64,000 nucleotides of DNA. It comes from Variovorax paradoxus B4 (GTDB taxonomy: Bacteria > Pseudomonadota > Gammaproteobacteria > Burkholderiales > Burkholderiaceae_C). The notes beneath the pieces were generated by a model, which was given only the letters and a program-made list of their open reading frames with translations, made no database searches and had not been told where the DNA came from. The stretch lies in assembly GCF_000463015.1 (NCBI RefSeq), contig NC_022234.1, positions 372,001 through 436,000 of the forward strand. The letters run 5' to 3'. The first letter of the stretch is position 1, and each line of letters begins with the position of its first letter. Below, one piece after another: positions 28,388-36,570 of the stretch. Both the position numbers and the translations under genes were made by a program.

Positions 28388-29518
28388 ATGAGACTGCCAT
28401 CGCTTTCGCATGTCCTGCGGCTCGGGGTGAAGGAGCTGTGGAGCCTGCTGCGCGACCCCACGATGCTGGTGCTGATCGGCTATTCCTTCACCGCGGCCAT
28501 CTACATCGCCGCCACGGCCATGCCCGAGAGCCTGCACCATGCGGCCATCGCCATCGTCGACGAGGACGGATCGCCGCTCTCCGCGCGCATCGTCTCGGCC
28601 TTCTATCCGCCGCATTTCAAGACGCCGGCGCTGATCTCGCTGGCCGAGGTCGACGCGGAGATGGACAGCGGCCGGCAGACCTTCGTGCTGGACATTCCGC
28701 CGGGATTCCAGGCCGACGTGCTGGCCGGCCGCTCGCCGGCGGCGCAGCTGAATGTGGACGCCACGCGCATGAGCCAGGCGTTCACCGGCAGCGCCTACAT
28801 CCAGCAGATGGTGGCCGCGGAGGTCAGGGAGTTCGTGCAGCGCTTTCGCGGCGATGCGGCACTGCCGGTGGAGCTCGCCATGCGCATGCGGTTCAACCCG
28901 AACCTCGAAGAGGCCTGGTTCGGCTCGCTTTCCGAGCTCATCAACAACGTGACCATGCTTTCCATCATCCTCACCGGCGCCGCCCTGATCCGGGAGCGCG
29001 AGCACGGGACCATCGAGCACCTGCTGGTCATGCCCGTCACACCGGCCGAGATCATGCTGGCCAAGGTGTGGTCGATGGGGCTGGTGGTCATGGTGGCGGT
29101 TGGCATCGCGCTGGCGGTGGTCGTGCGCGGCGCGCTGCGCGTACCGGTCGAAGGCTCGATCGCGCTGTTCATGGCAGCCACGTCGCTGCATCTGTTCGCC
29201 ACCACCTCCATGGGGATCTTCATGGCCACGGTGGCCAGGTCGATGCCCCAGTTCGGCATGCTGGTCGTGCTGGTCCTGGTGCCGTTGGATATGCTCTCAG
29301 GAGGCAGCACGCCGCGCGAGAGCATGCCGCTGTTCGTCCAGAACGTGATGCTGGCGGCTCCGACGACGCACTTCGTGTCGGCGGGCCAGGCCATACTTTT
29401 CCGCGGTGCGGGCATCGGCGTGGTGTGGCCGCAGTTCGCGACGCTGGCGGCCTTCGGCTGCGTGATGTTCGCAGCCGCGCTGGTGCGATTCCGCAAGGCC
29501 ATCGGCCTCATGGCCTGA
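28388..29518 (+). CDS. ABC-2 type permease (YhhJ/YbhR-like)
   Basis: 376 aa. An N-terminal helix (LVLIGYSFTAAIYIAATAM), a periplasmic loop of about 150 residues and five C-terminal helices including LSIILTGAALIREREHGTIE. It pairs with the permease domain fused to the preceding ATPases. Last of the four-gene exporter unit. Homologous systems are linked to export of toxic organic compounds or envelope components; the substrate here is unknown. Confidence 0.9.
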   Translation: MRLPSLSHVLRLGVKELWSLLRDPTMLVLIGYSFTAAIYIAATAMPESLHHAAIAIVDEDGSPLSARIVSAFYPPHFKTPALISLAEVDAEMDSGRQTFVLDIPPGFQADVLAGRSPAAQLNVDATRMSQAFTGSAYIQQMVAAEVREFVQRFRGDAALPVELAMRMRFNPNLEEAWFGSLSELINNVTMLSIILTGAALIREREHGTIEHLLVMPVTPAEIMLAKVWSMGLVVMVAVGIALAVVVRGALRVPVEGSIALFMAATSLHLFATTSMGIFMATVARSMPQFGMLVVLVLVPLDMLSGGSTPRESMPLFVQNVMLAAPTTHFVSAGQAILFRGAGIGVVWPQFATLAAFGCVMFAAALVRFRKAIGLMA

Positions 29519-29564
29519 GGAGACCCCGGGGCTCGGCACCGTCTCCGCGGATGCCCCGAAGGCC

Positions 29565-29578
29565 TTGATCCGGCGCAA
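29565..29578 (+). promoter_or_regulatory. FNR/Anr-type box with strong -10
   Basis: TTGATCCGGCGCAA. The hexamer TAGAAT (29600-29605) is centred 31 nt downstream of the box centre. One of the clearest class II FNR-type promoters in the window; it drives the HVDCD-motif gene at 29684. Confidence 0.75.
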
Positions 29579-29683
29579 GTCGTTCTCGATGGATCTGCCT
29601 AGAATCGAAACGTGAGTATGGGTGCCTGCGGCGCCAGCCGTGGAGCCCTCGTGTGCACCCGCTTCGTTCATGGGGAGTGTGCG

Positions 29684-29980
29684 ATGTTTGAAATCCTTTA
29701 CCGGCTGTCCCGAGCGAAGCTTCCCGTCACCGTGGCCGGGCCGCGCCAGATCGAGAAAATCAGAAGGCTCGATGCCGCGGGGTACATCCGCGCCTTCATT
29801 CCCGCCTCGCACGTCGATTGCGACAACTGCCTTCGGCAGGACCCCGCGACGGTCCTCGACATCACGCCGCTGGGGCGGTCGATCCTGAGCCGGGGGTCGG
29901 AGGCCAAGGGCATCTCGACGATGCACCGCGTCTCCGTTTTCGCTCGTCATCGCGATCGGTCCTCGGGCCCCTCGCGCTGA
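29684..29980 (+). CDS. Conserved protein with HVDCD...RQDPATVLxITP motif, unknown (paralogue B)
   Basis: 98 aa starting MFEILYRLSR, with GGAG 7 nt before the ATG. It shares RRLDAAGYIRAFIPASHVDCD and LRQDPATVLDITPLG with the protein at 13759-14115; the C-terminal third is unrelated and basic. Cys follows the HVDCD motif (HVDCDNC), so a metal or redox site is possible but unproven. Monocistronic behind a strong FNR-type promoter. No known family recognised. Confidence 0.75.
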   Translation: MFEILYRLSRAKLPVTVAGPRQIEKIRRLDAAGYIRAFIPASHVDCDNCLRQDPATVLDITPLGRSILSRGSEAKGISTMHRVSVFARHRDRSSGPSR

Positions 29981-30059
29981 GCCGCCCCGATGGGGAGCGG
30001 AGGGGAGCGGAACATCCTGGGCCGCAGGGGTGAGTGAGAGTCGCTCCCGTCCTCGGCAC

Positions 30060-30097
30060 AAAAAAAGAAGCCCGCCATCCTTGCGGATGGCGGGCTT
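30060..30097 (-). terminator. Intrinsic terminator on the minus strand
   Basis: A 13-bp perfect stem (30068-30080 with 30085-30097, 4-nt loop) is followed on the minus strand by C and seven T. It therefore terminates leftward transcription. No protein gene on the minus strand ends here, which implies a non-coding transcript from the right. Confidence 0.85.
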
Positions 30098-30245
30098 GGT
30101 GAAGGTCCCCACCCGAGCCTTTGAAGCCCAGGCAGTCTGAGGTTGCCTTCATCCCCACGGTGTCGGGACGACACCATGAACTCCCCCGAAGGGGATTCCC
30201 CACTATCACCTTTGAATCTCCGGCTTTCGGCCTTGATTCATCGGT
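30062..30245 (-). ncRNA. Putative FNR-activated small RNA (~180 nt)
   Basis: The FNR-type box at 30280-30293, a -10-like TACATT (centre 30254.5, exactly 32 nt from the box centre) and the terminator at 30060-30097 frame a leftward transcript of about 180 nt. It is rich in hairpins: a 7-bp stem with a 3-nt loop at 30159-30175 and a CCCC-UUC-GGGG stem at 30184-30194, besides the terminator stem. No convincing ORF lies in it. It shares the non-coding gap between the HVDCD gene (ends 29980) and the lipoprotein gene (30508). I do not recognise an RNA family. Confidence 0.5.
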
Positions 30246-30279
30246 GCGTTCAATGTACCGCCAGCCATCCGGGCGCGGT

Positions 30280-30293
30280 TTGATCCAGCGCAA
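30280..30293. promoter_or_regulatory. FNR/Anr-type box, possibly bidirectional
   Basis: TTGATCCAGCGCAA. Leftward it has TACATT 32 nt from centre (putative small RNA); rightward TATTTT (30314-30319) 30 nt from centre, toward the lipoprotein gene at 30508. Confidence 0.65.
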
Positions 30294-30397
30294 GTCCGGG
30301 CCACATCGGGCTTTATTTTTCGTCGAGAAACACCGGCCGGGATGGCCGTCGTATCGCCAGGTCACGCTGGAGGCCGGTGTCCTCTCTGCACCATTGC

Positions 30398-30411
30398 TTG
30401 ACGTGGCGCAA
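30398..30411 (+). promoter_or_regulatory. Second FNR/Anr-like box before lipoprotein gene
   Basis: TTGACGTGGCGCAA, centred 103 bp before the ATG at 30508. No convincing -10 at the class II distance, so weaker than its neighbour. Confidence 0.4.
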
Positions 30412-30507
30412 GCTGCCACGGACCCGGCGGCGCGAAGCTGAGCATCGATGCGATTCGCGTGGACTCGGTTCGAGAGCGCCAAGCATCCCCATTGACAGGA
30501 GAAGACG

Positions 30508-30951
30508 ATGCGCAGAACTTCCATCTTGGTCAGCGCCTGCCTGACGCTGATTGCTTGCGAAGGACCCCCTACGCGCGAGCAGGCCGGCATGGTCATTGGC
30601 GGTGTCGTGGGCGGCGTTGCGGGCTCCGAACTGGGCGGTCACAGCACCGTGGCGACAATCGTCGGCACGATCGCCGGTGCCGCGGTCGGCGGGCTGATCG
30701 GAAAATCGATGGACGAGAGCGACCGCCGCCGAACCGCACGCGCGCTGGAAACCCTGCCGACGGGACAGGCGTCGCGATGGGTCAATCCGGATTCCGGCGC
30801 AAGCTACGTGGTCACCCCGACCCGGACCTACGAGCGGCGGGACGGGCCTTGCCGAGACTACACCGTGGACGCGATGATCGCGGGGCGGCCGGACCGGGTG
30901 GTCGGCACCGCTTGCCGCCAACCCGACGGCAGTTGGCGTGTACAACCCTGA
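30508..30951 (+). CDS. Outer-membrane lipoprotein with glycine-zipper (17-kDa antigen-like)
   Basis: 147 aa. Signal peptide ending in lipobox LIAC at about residue 17, then a glycine-zipper membrane segment (GMVIGGVVGGVAGSELGG, followed by TIAGAAVGGLIGKSMD). The C-terminal domain has two Cys (DGPCRDYTV and GTACRQPDG), as in RT0821/Lpp0805-type surface proteins. SD AGGAG lies 6 nt before the ATG. Likely an envelope-stabilising lipoprotein. Confidence 0.85.
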   Translation: MRRTSILVSACLTLIACEGPPTREQAGMVIGGVVGGVAGSELGGHSTVATIVGTIAGAAVGGLIGKSMDESDRRRTARALETLPTGQASRWVNPDSGASYVVTPTRTYERRDGPCRDYTVDAMIAGRPDRVVGTACRQPDGSWRVQP

Positions 30952-31021
30952 GTCCGGGTGCGCGAAGGGTGATGGCCGGTGTCGCAATGCAATCCGGCGC
31001 CGAGACCTGTCGACTTGCGCC

Positions 31022-31035
31022 TTGATCTGCCGCAA
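31022..31035 (+). promoter_or_regulatory. FNR/Anr-type box with TAGAGT -10
   Basis: TTGATCTGCCGCAA with TAGAGT (31058-31063) centred exactly 32 nt downstream. The gene starts at 31110. Confidence 0.74.
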
Positions 31036-31109
31036 CCGACTGCCCCCCTCTTCCGTCTAGAGTGACGGCAAGCGTGCCCTCCCGCCAAGGGAATGGTCGA
31101 AGGAAATCC

Positions 31110-32195
31110 ATGGTTCTCGACTCGAAAACTCGCCCCGGCACCGGCTGCGCCACGGCAGATGTCGCCCACGACCTGTTCAGGCAGACGGCGCAATCCGAAG
31201 CAGGGTTGCATCCGCGATTTCGCTTGCTCCGCGATCGGGCCGAGTTCGCGCCCGCGCGCGGGCTGGTGAGCGAATTGCACCGGGGCGAGATTCGCGACAT
31301 GCGGCCTGACTACTTCGCGCATCTGCAGGGGAAGGATTTCGACGATGCCCTCTTTGAACTCTTCCTTTTTGCGCTGTTCAAGGCCGCAGGCCATCGAGTC
31401 GATCTCAAGCATGATGCCCCCGCCTTCTTGCTGGCAAAGGCCAGCACGACGGCTGCCGTTGACGCCTTCACTGTCGGAACGCCGGTCATCGGGGCCGAAG
31501 CCCAGGCCACGTCGCGACGGTTGGTCGTCCCCGATCCGCAATCGCACGGCTTGGGCGGAATTCTCTTTCGAAGGCTGCATCAGCAGCGGTGGCGTGCGCC
31601 TCATGCGGACGGCCATCCCTTCGTCCTTGCCATTCAGGACTTCGATCACGGACTGGCTCGCGGCGCGCCATCTGCGCTCCTGCATTTTCTCTTCGGAGGT
31701 CCCGGCCAGTTGCAGGAACTCGGCGATCTGTTCCCGGACGGCTTCTTCGGCCATCAGGAGGCCGAGCATGTCTCGGGCGTCTTTTTCTGTAACGATGCCA
31801 CGATCACGAAGTTCAATCGACTTGGACAGGAAGAGCACGCAGCCAGCGCAGCAAGGATGCTGCGCCATGGAGCTTGCCTTGCAGAAAACGGGGATGCTTC
31901 CACGCCGGCAGGCTACGCCTACGAAGTGGGCCAGCGGGGTGCGCAGCGAGAGCAGTGGAACGAAGGCACGGTGCTGATCCACAATCCTTTTGCTCTGCAT
32001 CCGCTACCTCCGGACTGGCTCGGTGCCTCCGCAGAGATGACATGCAAGGACGGCCAGACCACGGAGTGTTTTGCGCATGGCTTTCATCCGTTCTCGTCGA
32101 CGACCGAATTGCTGCGGAAAGATGCCCCCGCGTGGCGGGTCGAGGAACGAAAGCGCCTTCTCGAGCAGGAGCAGGTGGCCCATCCGCCGGCGTGA
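31110..32195 (+). CDS. Uncharacterised protein with a PD-(D/E)XK-nuclease-like region
   Basis: 361 aa. An early region (LFELFLFALFKAAGHRVDLKHDAPAF, split over about 85-112) followed by AAVDAFT has the spacing of a PD-(D/E)XK nuclease-like core. However, the Asp of PDF is Ala (APAF) and the Glu of VEA is Asp, so catalysis is doubtful. A later block LGGILFRRLHQQRWRAPHAD then GHPFVLAIQDFDH matches a family often labelled glycosaminoglycan attachment site. SD AAGGAA precedes the ATG. Strong FNR-type promoter. Function unknown. Confidence 0.75.
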   Translation: MVLDSKTRPGTGCATADVAHDLFRQTAQSEAGLHPRFRLLRDRAEFAPARGLVSELHRGEIRDMRPDYFAHLQGKDFDDALFELFLFALFKAAGHRVDLKHDAPAFLLAKASTTAAVDAFTVGTPVIGAEAQATSRRLVVPDPQSHGLGGILFRRLHQQRWRAPHADGHPFVLAIQDFDHGLARGAPSALLHFLFGGPGQLQELGDLFPDGFFGHQEAEHVSGVFFCNDATITKFNRLGQEEHAASAARMLRHGACLAENGDASTPAGYAYEVGQRGAQREQWNEGTVLIHNPFALHPLPPDWLGASAEMTCKDGQTTECFAHGFHPFSSTTELLRKDAPAWRVEERKRLLEQEQVAHPPA

Positions 32196-32284
32196 ATCCA
32201 GCCGAGGCCGAACAGTTCAGACCTATTCCACGTGGTGGTCCGGGCGGCTGACGCCCGAAGTTGGCTGCATGCGCCACCGCCGGC

Positions 32285-32298
32285 TTGACGCTGATCAA
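32285..32298 (+). promoter_or_regulatory. FNR/Anr-type box upstream of usp and P-type ATPase
   Basis: TTGACGCTGATCAA (one mismatch to consensus). TATTCT (32322-32327) is centred 33 nt downstream, and the Usp ATG is at 32379. Confidence 0.72.
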
Positions 32299-32378
32299 GG
32301 CCGCAACGCGCCAGTTTGGAATATTCTGTATGCGTACGGGTTCAAGCTCTGCCTCTGCACGCAAGAAGGAAGATTCAA

Positions 32379-32807
32379 ATGAAGATCCTCGTAGCGACCG
32401 ATGGTTCGAAGTACGCGCTGCGAGCCGTCAAGTACGCGGCCAAGCTGATCGGATGGCTGCGTCCGGCAGCGCATTCGATCACCCTCATCAGCGTGCACGA
32501 CAACACCAACCTGCGCTTCGCGAATTCGATCCTCGGCTCCGAGGACGTGATCGCCTTCCTGCACCAGCGCAGCACCGCAGAACTCAAGGCCGCCATGAAA
32601 TTTCTCAAGACGGCGGACATCGACCACAGGTCGGTGATTCGCACGGGGCACGTGGCGCAGGAGATCGTCAGGTGCGCCAAGGAGGGGAAGTTCGACCTGA
32701 TCGTCCTGGGCTCGAAAGGGCGAAGCGCCATCGTCGATCTTCTGCTGGGCTCGGTAGCCCAGCGTGTGCTGGCGACGGCCAAGCAGCCGGTCGTACTGGT
32801 CAAGTAG
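32379..32807 (+). CDS. Universal stress protein, single UspA domain
   Basis: 142 aa UspA fold beginning MKILVATDGSKYALRAVKYA. The ATP-binding motif GSKGRSAIVDLLLGSVAQRVL matches G-2x-G-9x-G(S/T). SD AAGAAGGA lies upstream of the ATG. Close to the protein encoded at 35528-35956 (paralogues flanking the P-type ATPase). Preceded by a FNR-type box and followed after 56 bp by the ATPase gene, probably one transcript. Confidence 0.92.
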   Translation: MKILVATDGSKYALRAVKYAAKLIGWLRPAAHSITLISVHDNTNLRFANSILGSEDVIAFLHQRSTAELKAAMKFLKTADIDHRSVIRTGHVAQEIVRCAKEGKFDLIVLGSKGRSAIVDLLLGSVAQRVLATAKQPVVLVK

Positions 32808-32863
32808 TGCGAGCCGCTCCCCACGCACCCGAAGAGAAGGGGACGAGTGGCTCCGAGCCGTCC

Positions 32864-35455
32864 ATGGCGGATCCCTGCGACCTGACGGATGCCGTGGCGC
32901 GGCAGCGCCTGGCGCAGGACGGCCCGAATGAAGTGACGGTCTCACGCCCGCGCAGTGTGTTGCGGCTGGCGCGCGAGGTGGCGTCCGAGCCGATGTTTCT
33001 GCTGCTCGCGGCCTGCGGCAGCATCTACCTGGCGCTGGGCGATGCGCAGGAAGCGCTCATGCTGCTCGGCTTCGTCTTCATCGTCATGGGCCTCAGCTTT
33101 GTCCAGCAACGGCGCAGCGAGCGCTCCCTGGAAGCACTGCGCGATCTTTCCAGCCCGCAAGCGCTGGTCCGTCGCGGGGGTGCGATGCGCCGCATCGCGG
33201 CGCGGGAACTGGTGGTGGGCGATATGGTCCTGCTGTCGGAGGGGGACCGTGTTCCTGCCGACATGTCGCTCCTCGACGCGTCGAACCTCGCCATCGACGA
33301 GTCATTGCTGACCGGCGAGTCGGTGCCGGTGACCAAGCGGGCCCTGGCCAGCGAGGAAGCCATGGCGGCGGATGCCTGGACAGCGTTTTCAGGCACGCTC
33401 GTGACGCAAGGAACCGCACGGGGACGCGTGACTGCCACCGGCGCGCGCAGCGCGCTCGGGCGCATCGGGGCCTCGCTGGCCGGGATCGCCGCGCAGGCCA
33501 CGCCGATCCAGCGGGAGACGCGAGGCGTCGTCAAGGGGGTAGCAATTGGGGGGCTGGCACTGGCCGCGGCGCTCGCGGCAGCGTACGGCGCGCTCCGCGG
33601 CGACTGGCTCCAGGGCCTGCTGGCCGGGCTGACGCTCGCGATGGGCATCATCCCCGAAGAGTTACCGATGGTGCTTGCGCTGTTCCTCGGCCTGGGAGCC
33701 TGGCGGCTGGTGCGTGAGAAGGTGTTGGCCCGAAGCATCCCCGCGGTCGAACTGCTCGGGGCCACCACGGTGTTGTGCGTCGACAAGACCGGCACGCTGA
33801 CGGCCAATCGCATGAGCGTACGGCAGCTTCGGTCCGGCGATGCAAGGTACGACGCGTTGGAGACGAAGGGTGCCGCCCTGCAGGAGGAACTGCACCCGTT
33901 GCTGGAGTATGCGGTGCTGGCCAGCCACCGGCGCACGTTCGACCCGATGGAGTCCGCCATCGCCGAAGCTGCCGGGCAATGGCTTGCCGGCACAGAGCAT
34001 CTGCATTCCGACTGGACCCTGATCGACGACTATCCGTTGTCGCCGGAATTGCTGGCGATGTCGCGCGTGTGGCGTTCACCCGATCAGCGGGCGTTCCTCA
34101 TTGCCGCCAAGGGAGCTCCCGAAGCCATTGTCGACCTGTGCCACATGGATGCAGGCCGCGCCGGCCGCATCGCCGAACAGGTGTTGGAGATGGCGACCGA
34201 CGGCCTGCGTGTACTTGGCGTCGCGTGTGGCACCTTCGATGCCGATGTCCTGCCCGGGCTGCAGCACGACTTCGATTTCCGGTTCCTTGGCTTGGTCGGG
34301 CTGGAGGATCCGGTACGGGCCGACGTGCCGCAGGCCATTGCCGAGTGCCGTGCCGCCGGCATCCGGGTCGTGATGATGACGGGGGATCATCCCGCCACCG
34401 CAATCGCGGTGGCGCGGCAAGCCGGGCTGAGTGCCGAGGCGCCTGTCATGACCGGCGTCGAGATGGCTTCTCTGGCCGACGAGGCGCTCGCCGCACGGTT
34501 GGCCGCAACAACCATCTTCTGTCGGGTCCAGCCTGATCAGAAGCTTCGTCTGGTGCGAGCTTTCCGTGCGCAGGGCGATGTGGTCGCGATGACCGGCGAC
34601 GGCGTGAACGATGCGCCGGCCCTGAAAGCCGCCGACATCGGCGTGGCGATGGGTGCGCGAGGGACCGAGGTGGCCCGCGAGGCGGCCGCGCTGGTCCTGC
34701 TGAACGACGACTTCGCCTCGCTGGTCACGGCGATTCGCCATGGGCGCCGCGTGTTCGCGAATCTTCGCAAGGCGATTGTGTTCGTGGTGGCGGTCCATGT
34801 GCCCATCGTCGGGCTGTCGATCCTGCCGGTGGTCTTTGGCTGGCCCCTGCTGTTGATGCCCGTCCACATCCTGTTCCTGCAATTGATCATCGACCCTGCC
34901 TGTTCGGTGGTGTTCGAGGCCGAGCCTCTCGAAGAGAGCGCGATGAAGGTCCCTCCCCGCCGCCCCGACCAGCGGCTGTTCGACTCGGCGGTGCTGGTCC
35001 GCGGCCTGTGGCAGGGCGGCGTGTTGCTGGGGATGCTTCTGGTGACCTATGCGGGCGCGCGTTGGATGGCGTCGCTGGAGGCCGGAAGGGACGACATGGC
35101 AAGGACACTGACTTTCGTGGTGCTGGTGCTGTCGAACCTCGGCCTGATCCAAAGCAACCGCTCCTGGGAGCGAACCGCCTGGCACGGCAACACTGCGTCC
35201 AACCGCCAGTTCGGCTGGATCGCCGCGGGAGCTGTTGCGGTTCTGTGCGCGGTGCTTACCGTGCCTGCCGTTGGTCGTCTGTTCTCGTTTGTGATGCCAT
35301 CGCCGCTGCTGCTGGCGGCCGGTCTGGGGATGGCGGTCTTGAGCATGCTCTGGTTCGAATGCATCAAATGGGGCCTGCGCCGCAAGGTTCGCGGCAATGC
35401 AAGCCCCGGCGGAGCAGTTCACCTACCGGCAAATTCCTGCTCCAGTCGACGGTAG
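32864..35455 (+). CDS. P-type cation-transporting ATPase (P2/CtpF-like)
   Basis: 863 aa. Phosphorylated Asp D307 in CVDKTGTLTANR, actuator LTGESVPVTKRAL, hinge MTGDGVNDAPALKAADIG and IPEELPMVLALFLGLGA in TM4. TM4 with PEELP fits the P2-type (Ca2+/Mn2+-like or H+-like) rather than heavy-metal pumps; no N-terminal metal-binding Cys. Start at 32864 chosen as the first ATG after the Usp gene; its SD is weak, suggesting coupling. The ion is uncertain. A Usp next to a CtpF-like ATPase repeats the arrangement in the mycobacterial DosR regulon. Confidence 0.88.
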   Translation: MADPCDLTDAVARQRLAQDGPNEVTVSRPRSVLRLAREVASEPMFLLLAACGSIYLALGDAQEALMLLGFVFIVMGLSFVQQRRSERSLEALRDLSSPQALVRRGGAMRRIAARELVVGDMVLLSEGDRVPADMSLLDASNLAIDESLLTGESVPVTKRALASEEAMAADAWTAFSGTLVTQGTARGRVTATGARSALGRIGASLAGIAAQATPIQRETRGVVKGVAIGGLALAAALAAAYGALRGDWLQGLLAGLTLAMGIIPEELPMVLALFLGLGAWRLVREKVLARSIPAVELLGATTVLCVDKTGTLTANRMSVRQLRSGDARYDALETKGAALQEELHPLLEYAVLASHRRTFDPMESAIAEAAGQWLAGTEHLHSDWTLIDDYPLSPELLAMSRVWRSPDQRAFLIAAKGAPEAIVDLCHMDAGRAGRIAEQVLEMATDGLRVLGVACGTFDADVLPGLQHDFDFRFLGLVGLEDPVRADVPQAIAECRAAGIRVVMMTGDHPATAIAVARQAGLSAEAPVMTGVEMASLADEALAARLAATTIFCRVQPDQKLRLVRAFRAQGDVVAMTGDGVNDAPALKAADIGVAMGARGTEVAREAAALVLLNDDFASLVTAIRHGRRVFANLRKAIVFVVAVHVPIVGLSILPVVFGWPLLLMPVHILFLQLIIDPACSVVFEAEPLEESAMKVPPRRPDQRLFDSAVLVRGLWQGGVLLGMLLVTYAGARWMASLEAGRDDMARTLTFVVLVLSNLGLIQSNRSWERTAWHGNTASNRQFGWIAAGAVAVLCAVLTVPAVGRLFSFVMPSPLLLAAGLGMAVLSMLWFECIKWGLRRKVRGNASPGGAVHLPANSCSSRR

Positions 35456-35527
35456 CGCCGACGCGGGCTGGCCTTGTCGTGGCCTTGCTCGACGCTGATC
35501 AGATTCACGGCGCGTCGCTGCGACCGG

Positions 35528-35956
35528 TCACTTCACCACCACGACGGGCTGCTTCGCGGTCGCGAGCACGCGTTGCGCCACGGAGCCGAGCAACAGGTCG
35601 GCCATCGCGCTGCGGCCCTTCGAGCCCAACACGATCATGTCGAACTTGCCTTCGTTCGCGCAGTCGACGATCTCCTGAGACACGTGGCCCGTACGGATTT
35701 CCATGTCGTAGCCGATGCCATCGGCCTGCAAGAGCTTCCTGGCCGGCTTGAGTTCCTTCTCGCTGAGTTCGCGCAGATAGTCCGCGACTTCCGCCTTGCC
35801 GACGAAGGCCTTGGCATGGCGCAGGCCGGCGTCGTCGTGGACGCTGATCAGCGTGATCTTGTTCGACGCGGAGCGCAGCAGATGGGCAAGCCTGGCCGCG
35901 TACTTGACCGCACGCAGCGCGTTCTTGGACCCATCGGTGGCAACAAGGATCTTCAT
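35528..35956 (-). CDS. Universal stress protein, single UspA domain (paralogue)
   Basis: 142 aa, strongly similar to the protein at 32379-32807 over its whole length (shared MKILVATDGSK start and LLLGSVAQRVLATAKQPVV end; GSKGRSAMADLLLGS binds nucleotide). It is convergent with the P-type ATPase. Unlike most Usp genes here I find no convincing FNR-type dyad upstream, only a compressed half-site pair (TTGCG-G-ATCAA near 35980). Confidence 0.92.
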   Translation of the reverse strand: MKILVATDGSKNALRAVKYAARLAHLLRSASNKITLISVHDDAGLRHAKAFVGKAEVADYLRELSEKELKPARKLLQADGIGYDMEIRTGHVSQEIVDCANEGKFDMIVLGSKGRSAMADLLLGSVAQRVLATAKQPVVVVK

Positions 35957-36110
35957 GGCACGAGCCTCCAGTTGTTATTGATCCGCAAAGTGTAGGGCAG
36001 TGGCTCAGCCTTGCGGTGCCAGCGGCACGCGGCGCTTCGTCACCCGGGGCGCCGCGTTAAGGAAACGCTAAGACGACGAAGACACGATGGTGGCCATCCA
36101 AGGAGTCGCC

Positions 36111-36530
36111 ATGAGCTTGTTGAAACCGCACCGATCCACATGCCGCCGCTCCGCCGCGGCCTGGATCGCCGCCATCGTCATTGCGCCCACGGCCGGCGCC
36201 TCCACCCCCGCCGGGCTGCTCGCCGGCTACGCCGGGGAGGCAGGGGCCGCCCCGAGCCCCGAACGAGGCCAGTCGCTGTTCAACAGCCGCCACGGCCGCG
36301 ATTGGAGTTGCGCCTCGTGCCACGGTGCGGCGCCCACGGGGCCGGGCCGGCACGCGGCCACCGGCAAGCCGATCGCAGCCCTTGCCCCGGCCTTCAACCC
36401 CGAGCGGTTCACCGATGCCGCCAAGGCCGACAAGTGGTTCCGCCGCAACTGCAATGACGTGGTGGGCCGCGAATGCACCGCCGCAGAGAAGGCCGATGTG
36501 TTGAGTTGGTTGATCAAACTCAAGCCCTGA
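36111..36530 (+). CDS. Periplasmic c-type cytochrome, DUF1924/SHP-like
   Basis: 139 aa. Signal peptide (AAAWIAAIVIAPTAGAS) and one heme motif CASCH near residue 67, with downstream Cys in NCNDVVGRECTAAEKADVLSWLIKL. The extra Cys pair and spacing match DUF1924, relatives of the sphaeroides heme protein. SD AGGAG precedes the ATG at 36111. First of a five-gene unit with a second cytochrome c, cytochrome b561 and a two-component pair. Confidence 0.88.
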   Translation: MSLLKPHRSTCRRSAAAWIAAIVIAPTAGASTPAGLLAGYAGEAGAAPSPERGQSLFNSRHGRDWSCASCHGAAPTGPGRHAATGKPIAALAPAFNPERFTDAAKADKWFRRNCNDVVGRECTAAEKADVLSWLIKLKP

Positions 36531-36570
36531 CGTCGTGACGATGTCGACACTTCACTCAGGAATCCCCGCC

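Noticed and set aside
24054..28400. A 1448-codon minus-strand open frame
   Set aside because: Antisense to the exporter operon, His/Arg/Gln-rich with no domain; the plus-strand genes carry all ABC motifs.
30858..32000. 380-codon minus-strand frame opposite the nuclease-like gene
   Set aside because: The plus frame has conserved blocks, SD and a strong promoter; the minus frame has none of these.
35957..36000. FNR box for the usp gene at 35528-35956
   Set aside because: Only TTGCG-G-ATCAA with a 1-nt spacer is present; the dyad needs a 4-nt spacer.
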